From: Pseudomonas sp. SJZ074
GTDB lineage: Bacteria > Pseudomonadota > Gammaproteobacteria > Pseudomonadales > Pseudomonadaceae
Length of the DNA stretch: 61,365 bases
Direction: 5' to 3'
NCBI RefSeq assembly: GCF_007828215.1
Contig: NZ_VIUE01000034.1
Coordinates: 1 to 61,365 of the forward strand
The position numbers and the translations under genes were made by a program. Position 1 is the first letter of the stretch. Every line of letters starts with the position of its first letter. The notes below the pieces were generated by a model. It worked only from the letters and a program-made list of their open reading frames with translations. It did no database searches and had not been told where the DNA came from. Shown piece after piece: positions 37,630-44,973 of the stretch.

Positions 37630-39546
37630 ATGACCCTGCTCAAATTCAGCGATGTGTCCCTTGCTTTCGGCGCGATGCCGTTGTTGGACAAGGTGTCCTG
37701 GCAGATCGCCCGTGGTGAGCGGGTGTGCATCATCGGCCGCAACGGCACCGGCAAGTCCAGCATGATGAAGCTGGTCAAGGGCGACCAGAAGCCCGACGAC
37801 GGCTCGGTCTGGCGTGCCCCCGGCCTGAAAATCGGTGAGTTGCCCCAGGAACTGCCGCTGGCCGACGAGCGGACGGTGTTCGATGTGGTTGCCGAGGGGC
37901 TGGACGGTGTCGGCGCGCTCTTGGCCGAATATCACCACCTGAGCCAGAACATCGTCACCGACGCCGACCTGGAAAAACTGATGCATGTGCAGCACGACCT
38001 CGAAGCCCGCGATGGCTGGCGTCTGCAGCAATTGGTCGACAGCACCCTGAGCCGCCTGCAACTGCCGGCCGACAAGACCCTCGCGGAGCTGTCCGGCGGC
38101 TGGCGTCGTCGCGTCCTGCTGGCCCAGGCACTGGTTTCCGAACCGGACCTGCTGCTGCTCGACGAACCGACCAACCACCTGGACATCGGCGCCATCGCCT
38201 GGCTTGAAGAAGCCTTGAGGGATTTCCAGGGGGCGGTGCTGTTCATCACCCACGACCGTTCCTTTCTGCAGAACCTGGCGACCCGCATCCTTGAGCTGGA
38301 TCGTGGCGGCCTGATCGACTGGAACGGCGACTACGCCAGTTTCCTGGTGCACAAGGAAGCGGTCCTGGCGGCGGAAGAAACCGCCAACGCTTTGTTCGAC
38401 AAGCGCCTGGCCCAGGAAGAGGTCTGGATCCGCCAGGGCATCAAGGCCCGTCGTACCCGTAACGAAGGTCGTGTACGCGCCCTCAAGGCCCTGCGTGTGG
38501 AGCGCAGCGAGCGTCGCGAGCGTACTGGCAAGGCTAATATCCAGCTGGAAACCGCTGAAAAATCCGGCAAGCAGGTGATGGTCCTGGAAAACGTCAGCTT
38601 CGCCCATCCCGGCGGGCCATTCCTGGTCAAGGACTTCTCCATGGTCCTGCAGCGCGGCGACCGCATTGGCCTGCTGGGTGCCAATGGCACCGGCAAGACC
38701 ACCTTGCTCAAGCTGATGCTCGGCGGCCTGGTGCCGTCCAGCGGCAAGGTGGAAGAGGGGACGAAGATCGACGTCGCCTACTTTGACCAGTTGCGTCACC
38801 AACTGGACCTGGAAAAGACCGTGATCGACAACGTAGCCGAAGGCCGCGACTTCATCGAGATCGATGGCCAGAGCCGCCATGTATTGAGCTACCTCGGCGA
38901 TTTCCTGTTCAGCCCTCAACGTGCCCGTACCCCGGTCAAGGCGTTGTCCGGTGGTGAGCGCGCCCGTCTGCTGCTGGCGAAGCTGTTCAGCAAACCGGCC
39001 AACCTGCTGGTGCTCGACGAGCCGACCAACGACCTGGACGTGGAAACCCTCGAACTGCTGGAGGAAGTGCTGCTGACCTTCAACGGCACCGTGCTGATGG
39101 TCAGCCACGACCGGGCATTCCTCGACAACGTGGTCACCAGCACCCTGGTATTCGAAGGCGAAGGTCGGGTTCGCGAATACGTCGGCGGGTATCAGGACTG
39201 GCTGCGCCAGGGCGGCTCGCCACGCCTCTTGGGCGTGACCGAGAGCAAGTCCGGCAAGGCCGACTTGAATTCGGCTGTGGTCAAGGCCGAGCCTGCTCCG
39301 GTAGCGGCCCCGGCCCCGGCCCCGGCCAAGAAGAAGCTCAGCTACAAGCTACAGCGTGAACTGGAAGCGTTGCCGGGTGATATCGATGCCAAGGAAGCGC
39401 AGATCGCCGCAGTGCAGGCCGAGATGGCCGATGCCGATTTCTACCAGCGACCGGCTGCGGAAACCGCCAAGGTGATAGCGCACCTGGAGCAGTTGCAGGC
39501 TGAGTTGGATGCACTGGTGGAGCGTTGGGCCGAGCTGGATGCCTGA
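37630..39546 (+). CDS. uup: ABC-F family ATPase Uup
   Basis: A 638-residue cytosolic ATPase with two ABC domains (Walker A GRNGTGKSS and GANGTGKTT, signatures LSGGW and LSGGE) and a C-terminal Lys-rich/coiled-coil domain after the Ala-Pro linker, the Uup layout. Uup family members act on ribosomes or on branched DNA and affect transposon excision. The ATG at 37630 (MTLLKFSDVSLAFG) is the family start. It is divergent from slt. Confidence 0.92.
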   Translation: MTLLKFSDVSLAFGAMPLLDKVSWQIARGERVCIIGRNGTGKSSMMKLVKGDQKPDDGSVWRAPGLKIGELPQELPLADERTVFDVVAEGLDGVGALLAEYHHLSQNIVTDADLEKLMHVQHDLEARDGWRLQQLVDSTLSRLQLPADKTLAELSGGWRRRVLLAQALVSEPDLLLLDEPTNHLDIGAIAWLEEALRDFQGAVLFITHDRSFLQNLATRILELDRGGLIDWNGDYASFLVHKEAVLAAEETANALFDKRLAQEEVWIRQGIKARRTRNEGRVRALKALRVERSERRERTGKANIQLETAEKSGKQVMVLENVSFAHPGGPFLVKDFSMVLQRGDRIGLLGANGTGKTTLLKLMLGGLVPSSGKVEEGTKIDVAYFDQLRHQLDLEKTVIDNVAEGRDFIEIDGQSRHVLSYLGDFLFSPQRARTPVKALSGGERARLLLAKLFSKPANLLVLDEPTNDLDVETLELLEEVLLTFNGTVLMVSHDRAFLDNVVTSTLVFEGEGRVREYVGGYQDWLRQGGSPRLLGVTESKSGKADLNSAVVKAEPAPVAAPAPAPAKKKLSYKLQRELEALPGDIDAKEAQIAAVQAEMADADFYQRPAAETAKVIAHLEQLQAELDALVERWAELDA

Positions 39547-39600
39547 TCAGATGTTCAAGATCCCAGGGCACCAGAGGGCTTGAATTGAAATGAAGTCTAA

Positions 39601-39689
39601 TGTGGGAGCGGGCTTGCTCGCGAAGGCGGTGTGGCAGTCGATTAGTAGGTGACTGTAATGCCGCTTTCGCGAGCAAGCCCGCTCCCACA
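39601..39689. repeat. REP doublet (REPIN)
   Basis: Inverted REP arms (TGTGGGAGCGGGCTTGCTCG and its complement) about 34 bases apart between the convergent uup and universal stress protein genes. No other terminator is visible in this gap. Confidence 0.9.
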
Positions 39690-39693
39690 ATGG

Positions 39694-40134
39694 TTACGCA
39701 CGCTTGACCAGGTGCACCGCCAGCACATCGCAAGGCGCGCCATGCAACACGTCGTTGGCGGTGGAACCCAGCAGCAACGCCAGTCCATGGCGTCCATGGC
39801 TGCCCACCACGATCAGGTCACAACCCTGTTCCTTGGCCAGGTGGTGGATCTCCTGACGCGGCTGGCCGTAGGTCAGGTGGCTGTTTTCCCGTTTCAAGTC
39901 CGGGTATTTCACGATCAGGCGGTCAAGGCGCTCCTTGGCCTGGTCGAATTGCTGTTGCTGCAGTTGGGAAAGGTCCATGGGTACATCGCCGCCAAAGGCC
40001 ATGGCCATCGGTTCGACGATATGCACAAGTGACAATTTGGTCTCTCGGCCATCGCACAGGGCGCGAGCGCGTTTGATGACGGGATCGCATTCTTCAGTGA
40101 GGTCGACGGCGACCAGGATGTGTTTGTAGTACAT
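39694..40134 (-). CDS. universal stress protein (UspA family)
   Basis: A 146-residue cytosolic Usp-fold protein starting MYYKHILVAVDLT. It has the ATP-binding motif region VVGSHGRHGLALLLGSTA near the C terminus, so it is probably of the ATP-binding subclass. The role in stress survival is known only for the family. The ATG at 40134 is preferred over one at 40143 by the family start. Confidence 0.92.
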   Translation of the reverse strand: MYYKHILVAVDLTEECDPVIKRARALCDGRETKLSLVHIVEPMAMAFGGDVPMDLSQLQQQQFDQAKERLDRLIVKYPDLKRENSHLTYGQPRQEIHHLAKEQGCDLIVVGSHGRHGLALLLGSTANDVLHGAPCDVLAVHLVKRA

Positions 40135-40236
40135 GAAAAGCACTCCAGAGAATGGCGATACGGTTAAGTATGGCTGGTTTCAAGCGCATTGACGGCGACA
40201 TGGGTCAATGGCTCATCAGAATTCGGGAGTACAGAT

Positions 40237-40674
40237 ATGACGGTCTGGATAGTGGTGTCAATCCTGCTGGTGGTATTTAGCCCCCTGGCATGGTTGCGGC
40301 CGTCCCGTGTACAGAGCGGTCGCATGGCCCTGCGCATGGAGGCCCGTCGCCTCGGCCTGGCCATGCAATTGGTGCCCCAGCAATGGCCGCACTGGCTCGA
40401 TCCCCAGCCTCCAAACCCCTGCGCGCAGTACCATCGGCCCCGGCGCGGCAAGCAGCCGGTCTGTTGGAGTTACTGGCAAAGCGCACCGGGCGTCTGGGTC
40501 AATCAGTGGCGGGAAGTTTGCCAGGACGAGTCGTTGCTCGAGCATTTCCGGAAGCTGCCCGCCAACGTCTACAAGGTCGAAGCCGACCGGCAGATGATCA
40601 CCCTGTACTGGGGCGAGAAGGGCGAAACCGCTGTTTTGCAGGATATTGCAGCGGTGCTCAAGGCCCTGGCCTGA
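40237..40674 (+). CDS. small single-span membrane protein of unknown function
   Basis: A 145-residue protein with one N-terminal hydrophobic segment (MTVWIVVSILLVVFSPLAWL) and a cytosolic domain that contains CWSYWQSAPGVWVNQWRE, rich in Trp. It resembles conserved Pseudomonas hypothetical proteins next to fadB, but I cannot name a family. The ATG at 40237 has GGGAG upstream at a usable distance. Its stop lies six bases before a minus-strand terminator. Confidence 0.75.
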   Translation: MTVWIVVSILLVVFSPLAWLRPSRVQSGRMALRMEARRLGLAMQLVPQQWPHWLDPQPPNPCAQYHRPRRGKQPVCWSYWQSAPGVWVNQWREVCQDESLLEHFRKLPANVYKVEADRQMITLYWGEKGETAVLQDIAAVLKALA

Positions 40675-40679
40675 CCCAT

Positions 40680-40705
40680 AAAAAAGCCCGACAGTCGCGT
40701 CGGGC
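40680..40705 (-). terminator. intrinsic terminator on the minus strand
   Basis: On the minus strand GCCCGAC-GCGACT-GTCGGGC (40705-40686) is followed by six Us (40685-40680). On the plus strand the same hairpin is followed by GGGTTGG, which is not a good terminator. No minus-strand protein gene precedes it, so it most likely ends a small RNA. Confidence 0.88.
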
Positions 40706-40835
40706 GGGTTGGCCAGGCAGGCCGCAAACCAGTTCAATCCGGGCGTTCGTTCGTAACGCCCTCGCGCCAAGCCCTTCAGTAACGTATCCGCCAGCATAGC
40801 CGGTTGTAACCATCGCGCCCGGAATTAGGGCGACT
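40680..40835 (-). ncRNA. candidate structured small RNA
   Basis: The minus strand between about 40835 and 40680 folds into several hairpins: CGCCC/GGGCG (40832-40816), GGGCGTT/AACGCCC (40761-40741, seven-base loop), a GGCC pair near 40723-40711, and the strong terminator at 40705-40680. No credible open frame or ribosome binding site uses this strand. The length (about 150 bases) and layout fit Pseudomonas intergenic small RNAs such as the P16/RgsA type, but I cannot confirm identity. The 5' end is a guess from the first hairpin; no strong promoter was found. Confidence 0.5.
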
Positions 40836-41161
40836 TTTCTAATTATTGATCTTATGAATGTCTGCACATGCAGCGTTGTATTGCGGATCTGCAGGGTTAC
40901 GGAAATGACCGTCAAGTCGCTTCCAGGGCCTTGTTTAGGGCGATTGACAATTGTCGGAAATTCCGTGAAGGTGACGTACCCAAATCAAACGGGCGTATGA
41001 ATTGAGCGTTTGTATTTTCCGAACGTTCCTACAGAACCCCGACTATCGCGTTGACGGGTGTGCCTGGCGGATTGGCGTAGCATCGACGGTAACGTCAATG
41101 CCGAACCAGTGGTCAGCGTTCAACGTGTACTGTTCAGCTTCCATATCGTGGAGATCAGTTG
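40836..41161. other. upstream region of fadB
   Basis: About 325 bases without a gene. It holds palindromes GACAATTGTC (40946-40955) and CGGAAATTCCG (40955-40965), and GAACGTTC (41021-41028). A CAAAC/GTTTG pair at 40986-41012 is spaced 17 bases apart, too wide for the usual PsrA operator. The fadB promoter must lie here, but no confident -10/-35 was assigned. Confidence 0.45.
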
Positions 41162-43309
41162 ATGATTTACGAAGGTAAAGCCATCACGGTTAAGGCTCTT
41201 GAAAGTGGCATCGTCGAACTGAAGTTCGATCTCAAGGGTGAGTCCGTCAACAAGTTCAACCGTCTAACCCTGAATGAATTGCGTCAGGCCGTGGACACTA
41301 TCAAGGCAGACGCTTCGATCAAGGGTGTGATCGTCAGCAGCGGCAAGGACGTCTTCATTGTCGGTGCCGACATCACCGAATTCGTCGACAACTTCAAGCT
41401 GCCCGATGCCGAACTGATCGCTGGCAACCTCGAAGCCAACCGTATTTTCAGCGACTTCGAAGATCTCAACGTACCAACCGTCGCGGCCATCAACGGCATC
41501 GCCCTGGGTGGCGGCCTGGAAATGTGCCTGGCAGCGGATTATCGCGTCATGTCTTCCGCCGCCAAGATCGGCCTGCCGGAAGTCAAACTGGGCATCTACC
41601 CGGGTTTCGGCGGTACCGTGCGCCTGCCGCGCCTGATCGGTGTCGACAACGCCATCGAGTGGATTGCCGCCGGCAAGGAAAACCGTGCCGAAGACGCGCT
41701 GAAAGTCGGCGCCGTGGATGCGGTGGTCGAACCTGCCAAGCTCCAGGAAGCAGCTCTTGAGTTGATCAAGCGCGCCATCAGCGGCGAGTTCGACTACAAG
41801 GCCAAGCGTCAGCCGAAGCTGGAAAAACTCAAGCTCAACGCCATCGAGCAGATGATGGCTTTCGAAACCGCCAAGGGTTTCGTGGCCGGCCAGGCGGGCC
41901 CGAACTACCCGGCGCCGGTCGAAGCGATCAAGACCATCCAGAAAGCCGCGAACTTCGGTCGCGACAAGGCCCTGGAAGCCGAGGCCGCAGGCTTCGTCAA
42001 GCTGGCCAAGACCTCTGCTGCACAAAGCCTGATCGGTCTGTTCCTCAATGACCAGGAACTGAAGAAAAAGGCCAAGGCCTACGACGAAATCGCCCGTGAC
42101 GTGAAGCAGGCCGCCGTGCTCGGCGCCGGCATCATGGGGGGCGGTATCGCCTACCAGTCGGCGTCCAAAGGCACGCCGATCCTGATGAAGGACATCAACG
42201 AACATGGCATCGAACAGGGCCTGGGCGAAGCCGCCAAGCTGCTGGTGGGGCGCGTCGACAAAGGTCGCATGACCGCGGCGAAGATGGCCGAAGTGCTCAA
42301 CGGCATTCGTCCGACCCTGTCCTATGGCGATTTCGGCCATGTCGACCTGGTGGTCGAAGCGGTCGTCGAGAACCCGAAGGTCAAGCAGGCGGTCCTGGCT
42401 GAAGTCGAAGACAAAGTCAAAGAGGACACCATCCTCGCCTCGAACACCTCGACCATCTCCATTTCGCTGCTGGCCAAGGCCCTCAAACGTCCGGAAAACT
42501 TCGTCGGCATGCACTTCTTCAACCCGGTGCACATGATGCCGCTGGTGGAAGTGATCCGTGGCGAGAAGTCCAGCGAACAGGCGATTGCCACTACCGTGGC
42601 CTACGCCAAGAAAATGGGCAAGAACCCGATCGTCGTCAACGATTGCCCGGGCTTTTTGGTCAACCGCGTGCTGTTCCCGTACTTCGGCGGTTTCGCCAAG
42701 TTGGTCAGCGCTGGCGTGGATTTCGTGCGCATCGACAAGATCATGGAAAAGTTCGGCTGGCCGATGGGCCCGGCCTACCTGATGGACGTGGTTGGTATCG
42801 ACACTGGCCATCACGGCCGCGATGTCATGGCTGAGGGCTTCCCGGACCGCATGAAGGACGACCGTCGTTCGGCTGTCGATGTGCTCTACGAAGCCAAGCG
42901 CCTGGGCCAGAAGAACGGCAAGGGCTTCTACGCCTACGAGACCGACAAGCGCGGCAAGCAGAAGAAAGTGGCCGATCCGTCGGTGCTGGAAGTGCTCAAG
43001 CCGATCGTCTACGAGCAACGCGAAGTCACTGACGAAGACATCATCAACTGGATGATGATCCCGCTGTGCCTCGAAACCGTGCGTTGCCTGGAAGATGGTA
43101 TTGTCGAGACCGCCGCCGAAGCCGACATGGGTCTGGTCTACGGTATCGGCTTCCCTCCATTCCGTGGCGGTGCGCTGCGCTACATCGATTCGATCGGTGT
43201 GGCCGAGTTCGTTGCCCTGGCTGACCAGTACGCTGATCTGGGCGCGCTGTACCACCCCACCGCGAAGCTGCGTGAGATGGCCAAAAATGGCCAGAGCTTC
43301 TTCGGTTAA
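41162..43309 (+). CDS. fadB: fatty acid oxidation complex subunit alpha FadB
   Basis: Multifunctional beta-oxidation enzyme (enoyl-CoA hydratase, 3-hydroxyacyl-CoA dehydrogenase, isomerase) that forms a complex with FadA. The 715-residue product has a crotonase domain with NGIALGGGLEMCLAADYR and LPEVKLGIYPGFGGT (with the catalytic Glu), an NAD loop VLGAGIMGGGIAYQSA, and the dehydrogenase signature GMHFFNPVHMM. The start is the ATG at 41162; a TTG just upstream is not needed. fadA follows 30 bases later. In Pseudomonas PsrA controls fadBA, and psrA is nearby at 50,096. Confidence 0.96.
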   Translation: MIYEGKAITVKALESGIVELKFDLKGESVNKFNRLTLNELRQAVDTIKADASIKGVIVSSGKDVFIVGADITEFVDNFKLPDAELIAGNLEANRIFSDFEDLNVPTVAAINGIALGGGLEMCLAADYRVMSSAAKIGLPEVKLGIYPGFGGTVRLPRLIGVDNAIEWIAAGKENRAEDALKVGAVDAVVEPAKLQEAALELIKRAISGEFDYKAKRQPKLEKLKLNAIEQMMAFETAKGFVAGQAGPNYPAPVEAIKTIQKAANFGRDKALEAEAAGFVKLAKTSAAQSLIGLFLNDQELKKKAKAYDEIARDVKQAAVLGAGIMGGGIAYQSASKGTPILMKDINEHGIEQGLGEAAKLLVGRVDKGRMTAAKMAEVLNGIRPTLSYGDFGHVDLVVEAVVENPKVKQAVLAEVEDKVKEDTILASNTSTISISLLAKALKRPENFVGMHFFNPVHMMPLVEVIRGEKSSEQAIATTVAYAKKMGKNPIVVNDCPGFLVNRVLFPYFGGFAKLVSAGVDFVRIDKIMEKFGWPMGPAYLMDVVGIDTGHHGRDVMAEGFPDRMKDDRRSAVDVLYEAKRLGQKNGKGFYAYETDKRGKQKKVADPSVLEVLKPIVYEQREVTDEDIINWMMIPLCLETVRCLEDGIVETAAEADMGLVYGIGFPPFRGGALRYIDSIGVAEFVALADQYADLGALYHPTAKLREMAKNGQSFFG

Positions 43310-43339
43310 GCGCCCAACGACTAGAGCGAGAGAACATTT

Positions 43340-44515
43340 ATGAGCTTGAATCCTAGAGACGTCGTGATTGTCGACTTCGGTCGTACGCCGATGGGCCGCT
43401 CCAAGGGCGGCATGCACCGCAATACCCGCGCCGAGGATATGTCGGCGCACCTGATCAGCAAACTGCTGGAACGCAACGTCAAGGTCGACCCGAACGAAGT
43501 CGAGGACGTGATCTGGGGCTGTGTGAACCAGACCCTGGAGCAGGGCTGGAACATCGCCCGCATGGCCTCGCTGATGACCCAGATCCCTCATACCGCGGCG
43601 GGTCAGACCGTCAGCCGCCTGTGCGGTTCGTCCATGAGCGCGCTGCACACCGCTGCCCAGGCGATCATGACCGGTAACGGCGATGTATTCGTCGTCGGCG
43701 GTGTCGAACACATGGGCCACGTGAGCATGATGCATGGCGTCGACCCGAACCCGCACATGTCGCTGTACGCGGCAAAAGCCTCGGGCATGATGGGCCTGAC
43801 CGCAGAGATGCTTGGCAAGATGCACGGCATCTCCCGTGAACAGCAGGACGCCTTTGGCGTGCGTTCCCATCAACTGGCCCACAAGGCGACCGTGGAAGGC
43901 AAGTTCAAGGATGAGATCATCCCGATGCAGGGTTACGACGAGAACGGTTTCCTGAAACTGTTCGACTACGACGAAACCATTCGTCCGGAAACCACCCTCG
44001 AAAGCCTGGCGACCCTCAAGCCGGCCTTCAATCCGAAGGGTGGCACCGTGACGGCTGGTACTTCGTCGCAGATCACCGACGGGGCCTCGTGCATGATCGT
44101 GATGTCGGCCCAGCGTGCCCAGGACCTGGGCATCCAGCCGATGGCGGTGATCCGTTCCATGGCCGTGGCGGGTGTGGACCCGGCGATCATGGGCTATGGT
44201 CCAGTACCAGCTACGCAGAAAGCCTTGAAGCGTGCCGGCCTGAGTATTGCCGATATCGACTTCTTCGAGCTCAACGAAGCGTTCGCCGCGCAGGCCCTGC
44301 CCGTGCTGAAAGATCTGAAAGTGCTCGACAAGATGAACGAGAAGGTTAACCTGCACGGCGGTGCGATCGCCCTGGGTCACCCGTTCGGTTGCTCCGGTGC
44401 GCGTATCTCCGGCACGTTGCTGAACGTCATGAAACAGAACGGCGGCACTTTTGGCGTGTCCACCATGTGCATTGGCCTCGGCCAGGGCATCGCCACTGTC
44501 TTCGAACGCGTCTAA
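43340..44515 (+). CDS. fadA: 3-ketoacyl-CoA thiolase FadA
   Basis: Beta subunit of the fatty acid oxidation complex that releases acetyl-CoA. The 391-residue product has the acyl-enzyme Cys C95 (SRLCGSSMSA), the GHPFGCSGAR motif with the catalytic His, and the second Cys in STMCIGLGQG. It follows fadB by 30 bases, and a strong terminator lies 18 bases after its stop. Confidence 0.96.
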   Translation: MSLNPRDVVIVDFGRTPMGRSKGGMHRNTRAEDMSAHLISKLLERNVKVDPNEVEDVIWGCVNQTLEQGWNIARMASLMTQIPHTAAGQTVSRLCGSSMSALHTAAQAIMTGNGDVFVVGGVEHMGHVSMMHGVDPNPHMSLYAAKASGMMGLTAEMLGKMHGISREQQDAFGVRSHQLAHKATVEGKFKDEIIPMQGYDENGFLKLFDYDETIRPETTLESLATLKPAFNPKGGTVTAGTSSQITDGASCMIVMSAQRAQDLGIQPMAVIRSMAVAGVDPAIMGYGPVPATQKALKRAGLSIADIDFFELNEAFAAQALPVLKDLKVLDKMNEKVNLHGGAIALGHPFGCSGARISGTLLNVMKQNGGTFGVSTMCIGLGQGIATVFERV

Positions 44516-44533
44516 GCGTTGCGTCGATGGAAG

Positions 44534-44557
44534 CCGGGGCCAAGTGCCCCGGTTTTT
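44534..44557 (+). terminator. intrinsic terminator of fadBA
   Basis: CCGGGGC-CAAGT-GCCCCGG (44534-44552) followed by a T-run. It ends the fadBA message. Confidence 0.94.
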
Positions 44558-44621
44558 GTTTTTCCGGGTTTAAAAGAAAATTTTGTTTTTATTTTGAAAA
44601 GATTTCAGTGAGGGCCGAAGC

Positions 44622-44858
44622 ATGCCGATACAACCTGGGCTCTACCAGCATTACAAAGGTCCGCAGTACCGCGTGTTCAGCATTGCGCGGCATTCCGAAA
44701 CCGAGGAAGAAGTGGTCTTCTATCAAGCCCTGTATGGCGATTACGGCTTTTGGGTGCGTCCCTTGAGCATGTTCCAGGAGTCCGTCGAGGTTGACGGCGA
44801 ACAAGTGCCGCGCTTTGCTTTGGTGCAGGCCGAAGAGAGCATTTTCGCTAAGCCTTGA
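44622..44858 (+). CDS. DUF1653 protein
   Basis: A 78-residue cytosolic protein with the DUF1653 pattern: PGLYQHYKGPQYRVFSIARHSETEE, then VVFYQALYGDYGFWVRPLSMF. The function is not known. The ATG has GAGGG at good distance. It lies between fadA and topA with its own upstream T-rich region. Confidence 0.87.
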   Translation: MPIQPGLYQHYKGPQYRVFSIARHSETEEEVVFYQALYGDYGFWVRPLSMFQESVEVDGEQVPRFALVQAEESIFAKP

Positions 44859-44973
44859 GGCCGACTTGCGGGCAACCCTGCGCTTGACCTCACCTTGCAG
44901 CCACTATATATAGCGGTGCCGCGTCAGGCGCCAACCGCCTTTCACTTTTTAGAATTCAGGAATTTTCTGATCC

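Noticed and set aside
40680..40705. Hairpin as the terminator of the plus-strand 145-residue gene
   Set aside because: On the plus strand the stem is followed by GGGTTGG rather than Ts; only the minus strand has the U-run.
40986..41012. CAAAC and GTTTG half sites upstream of fadB as a PsrA operator
   Set aside because: The half sites are 17 bases apart, while PsrA sites have two to four bases between them.
41264..44380. Very long minus-strand open frame (over 1,000 codons) opposite fadBA
   Set aside because: Shadow of the high-GC fadBA genes: no ribosome binding site, no family motif, and composition (His, Gln and Arg rich) is typical of antisense frames.
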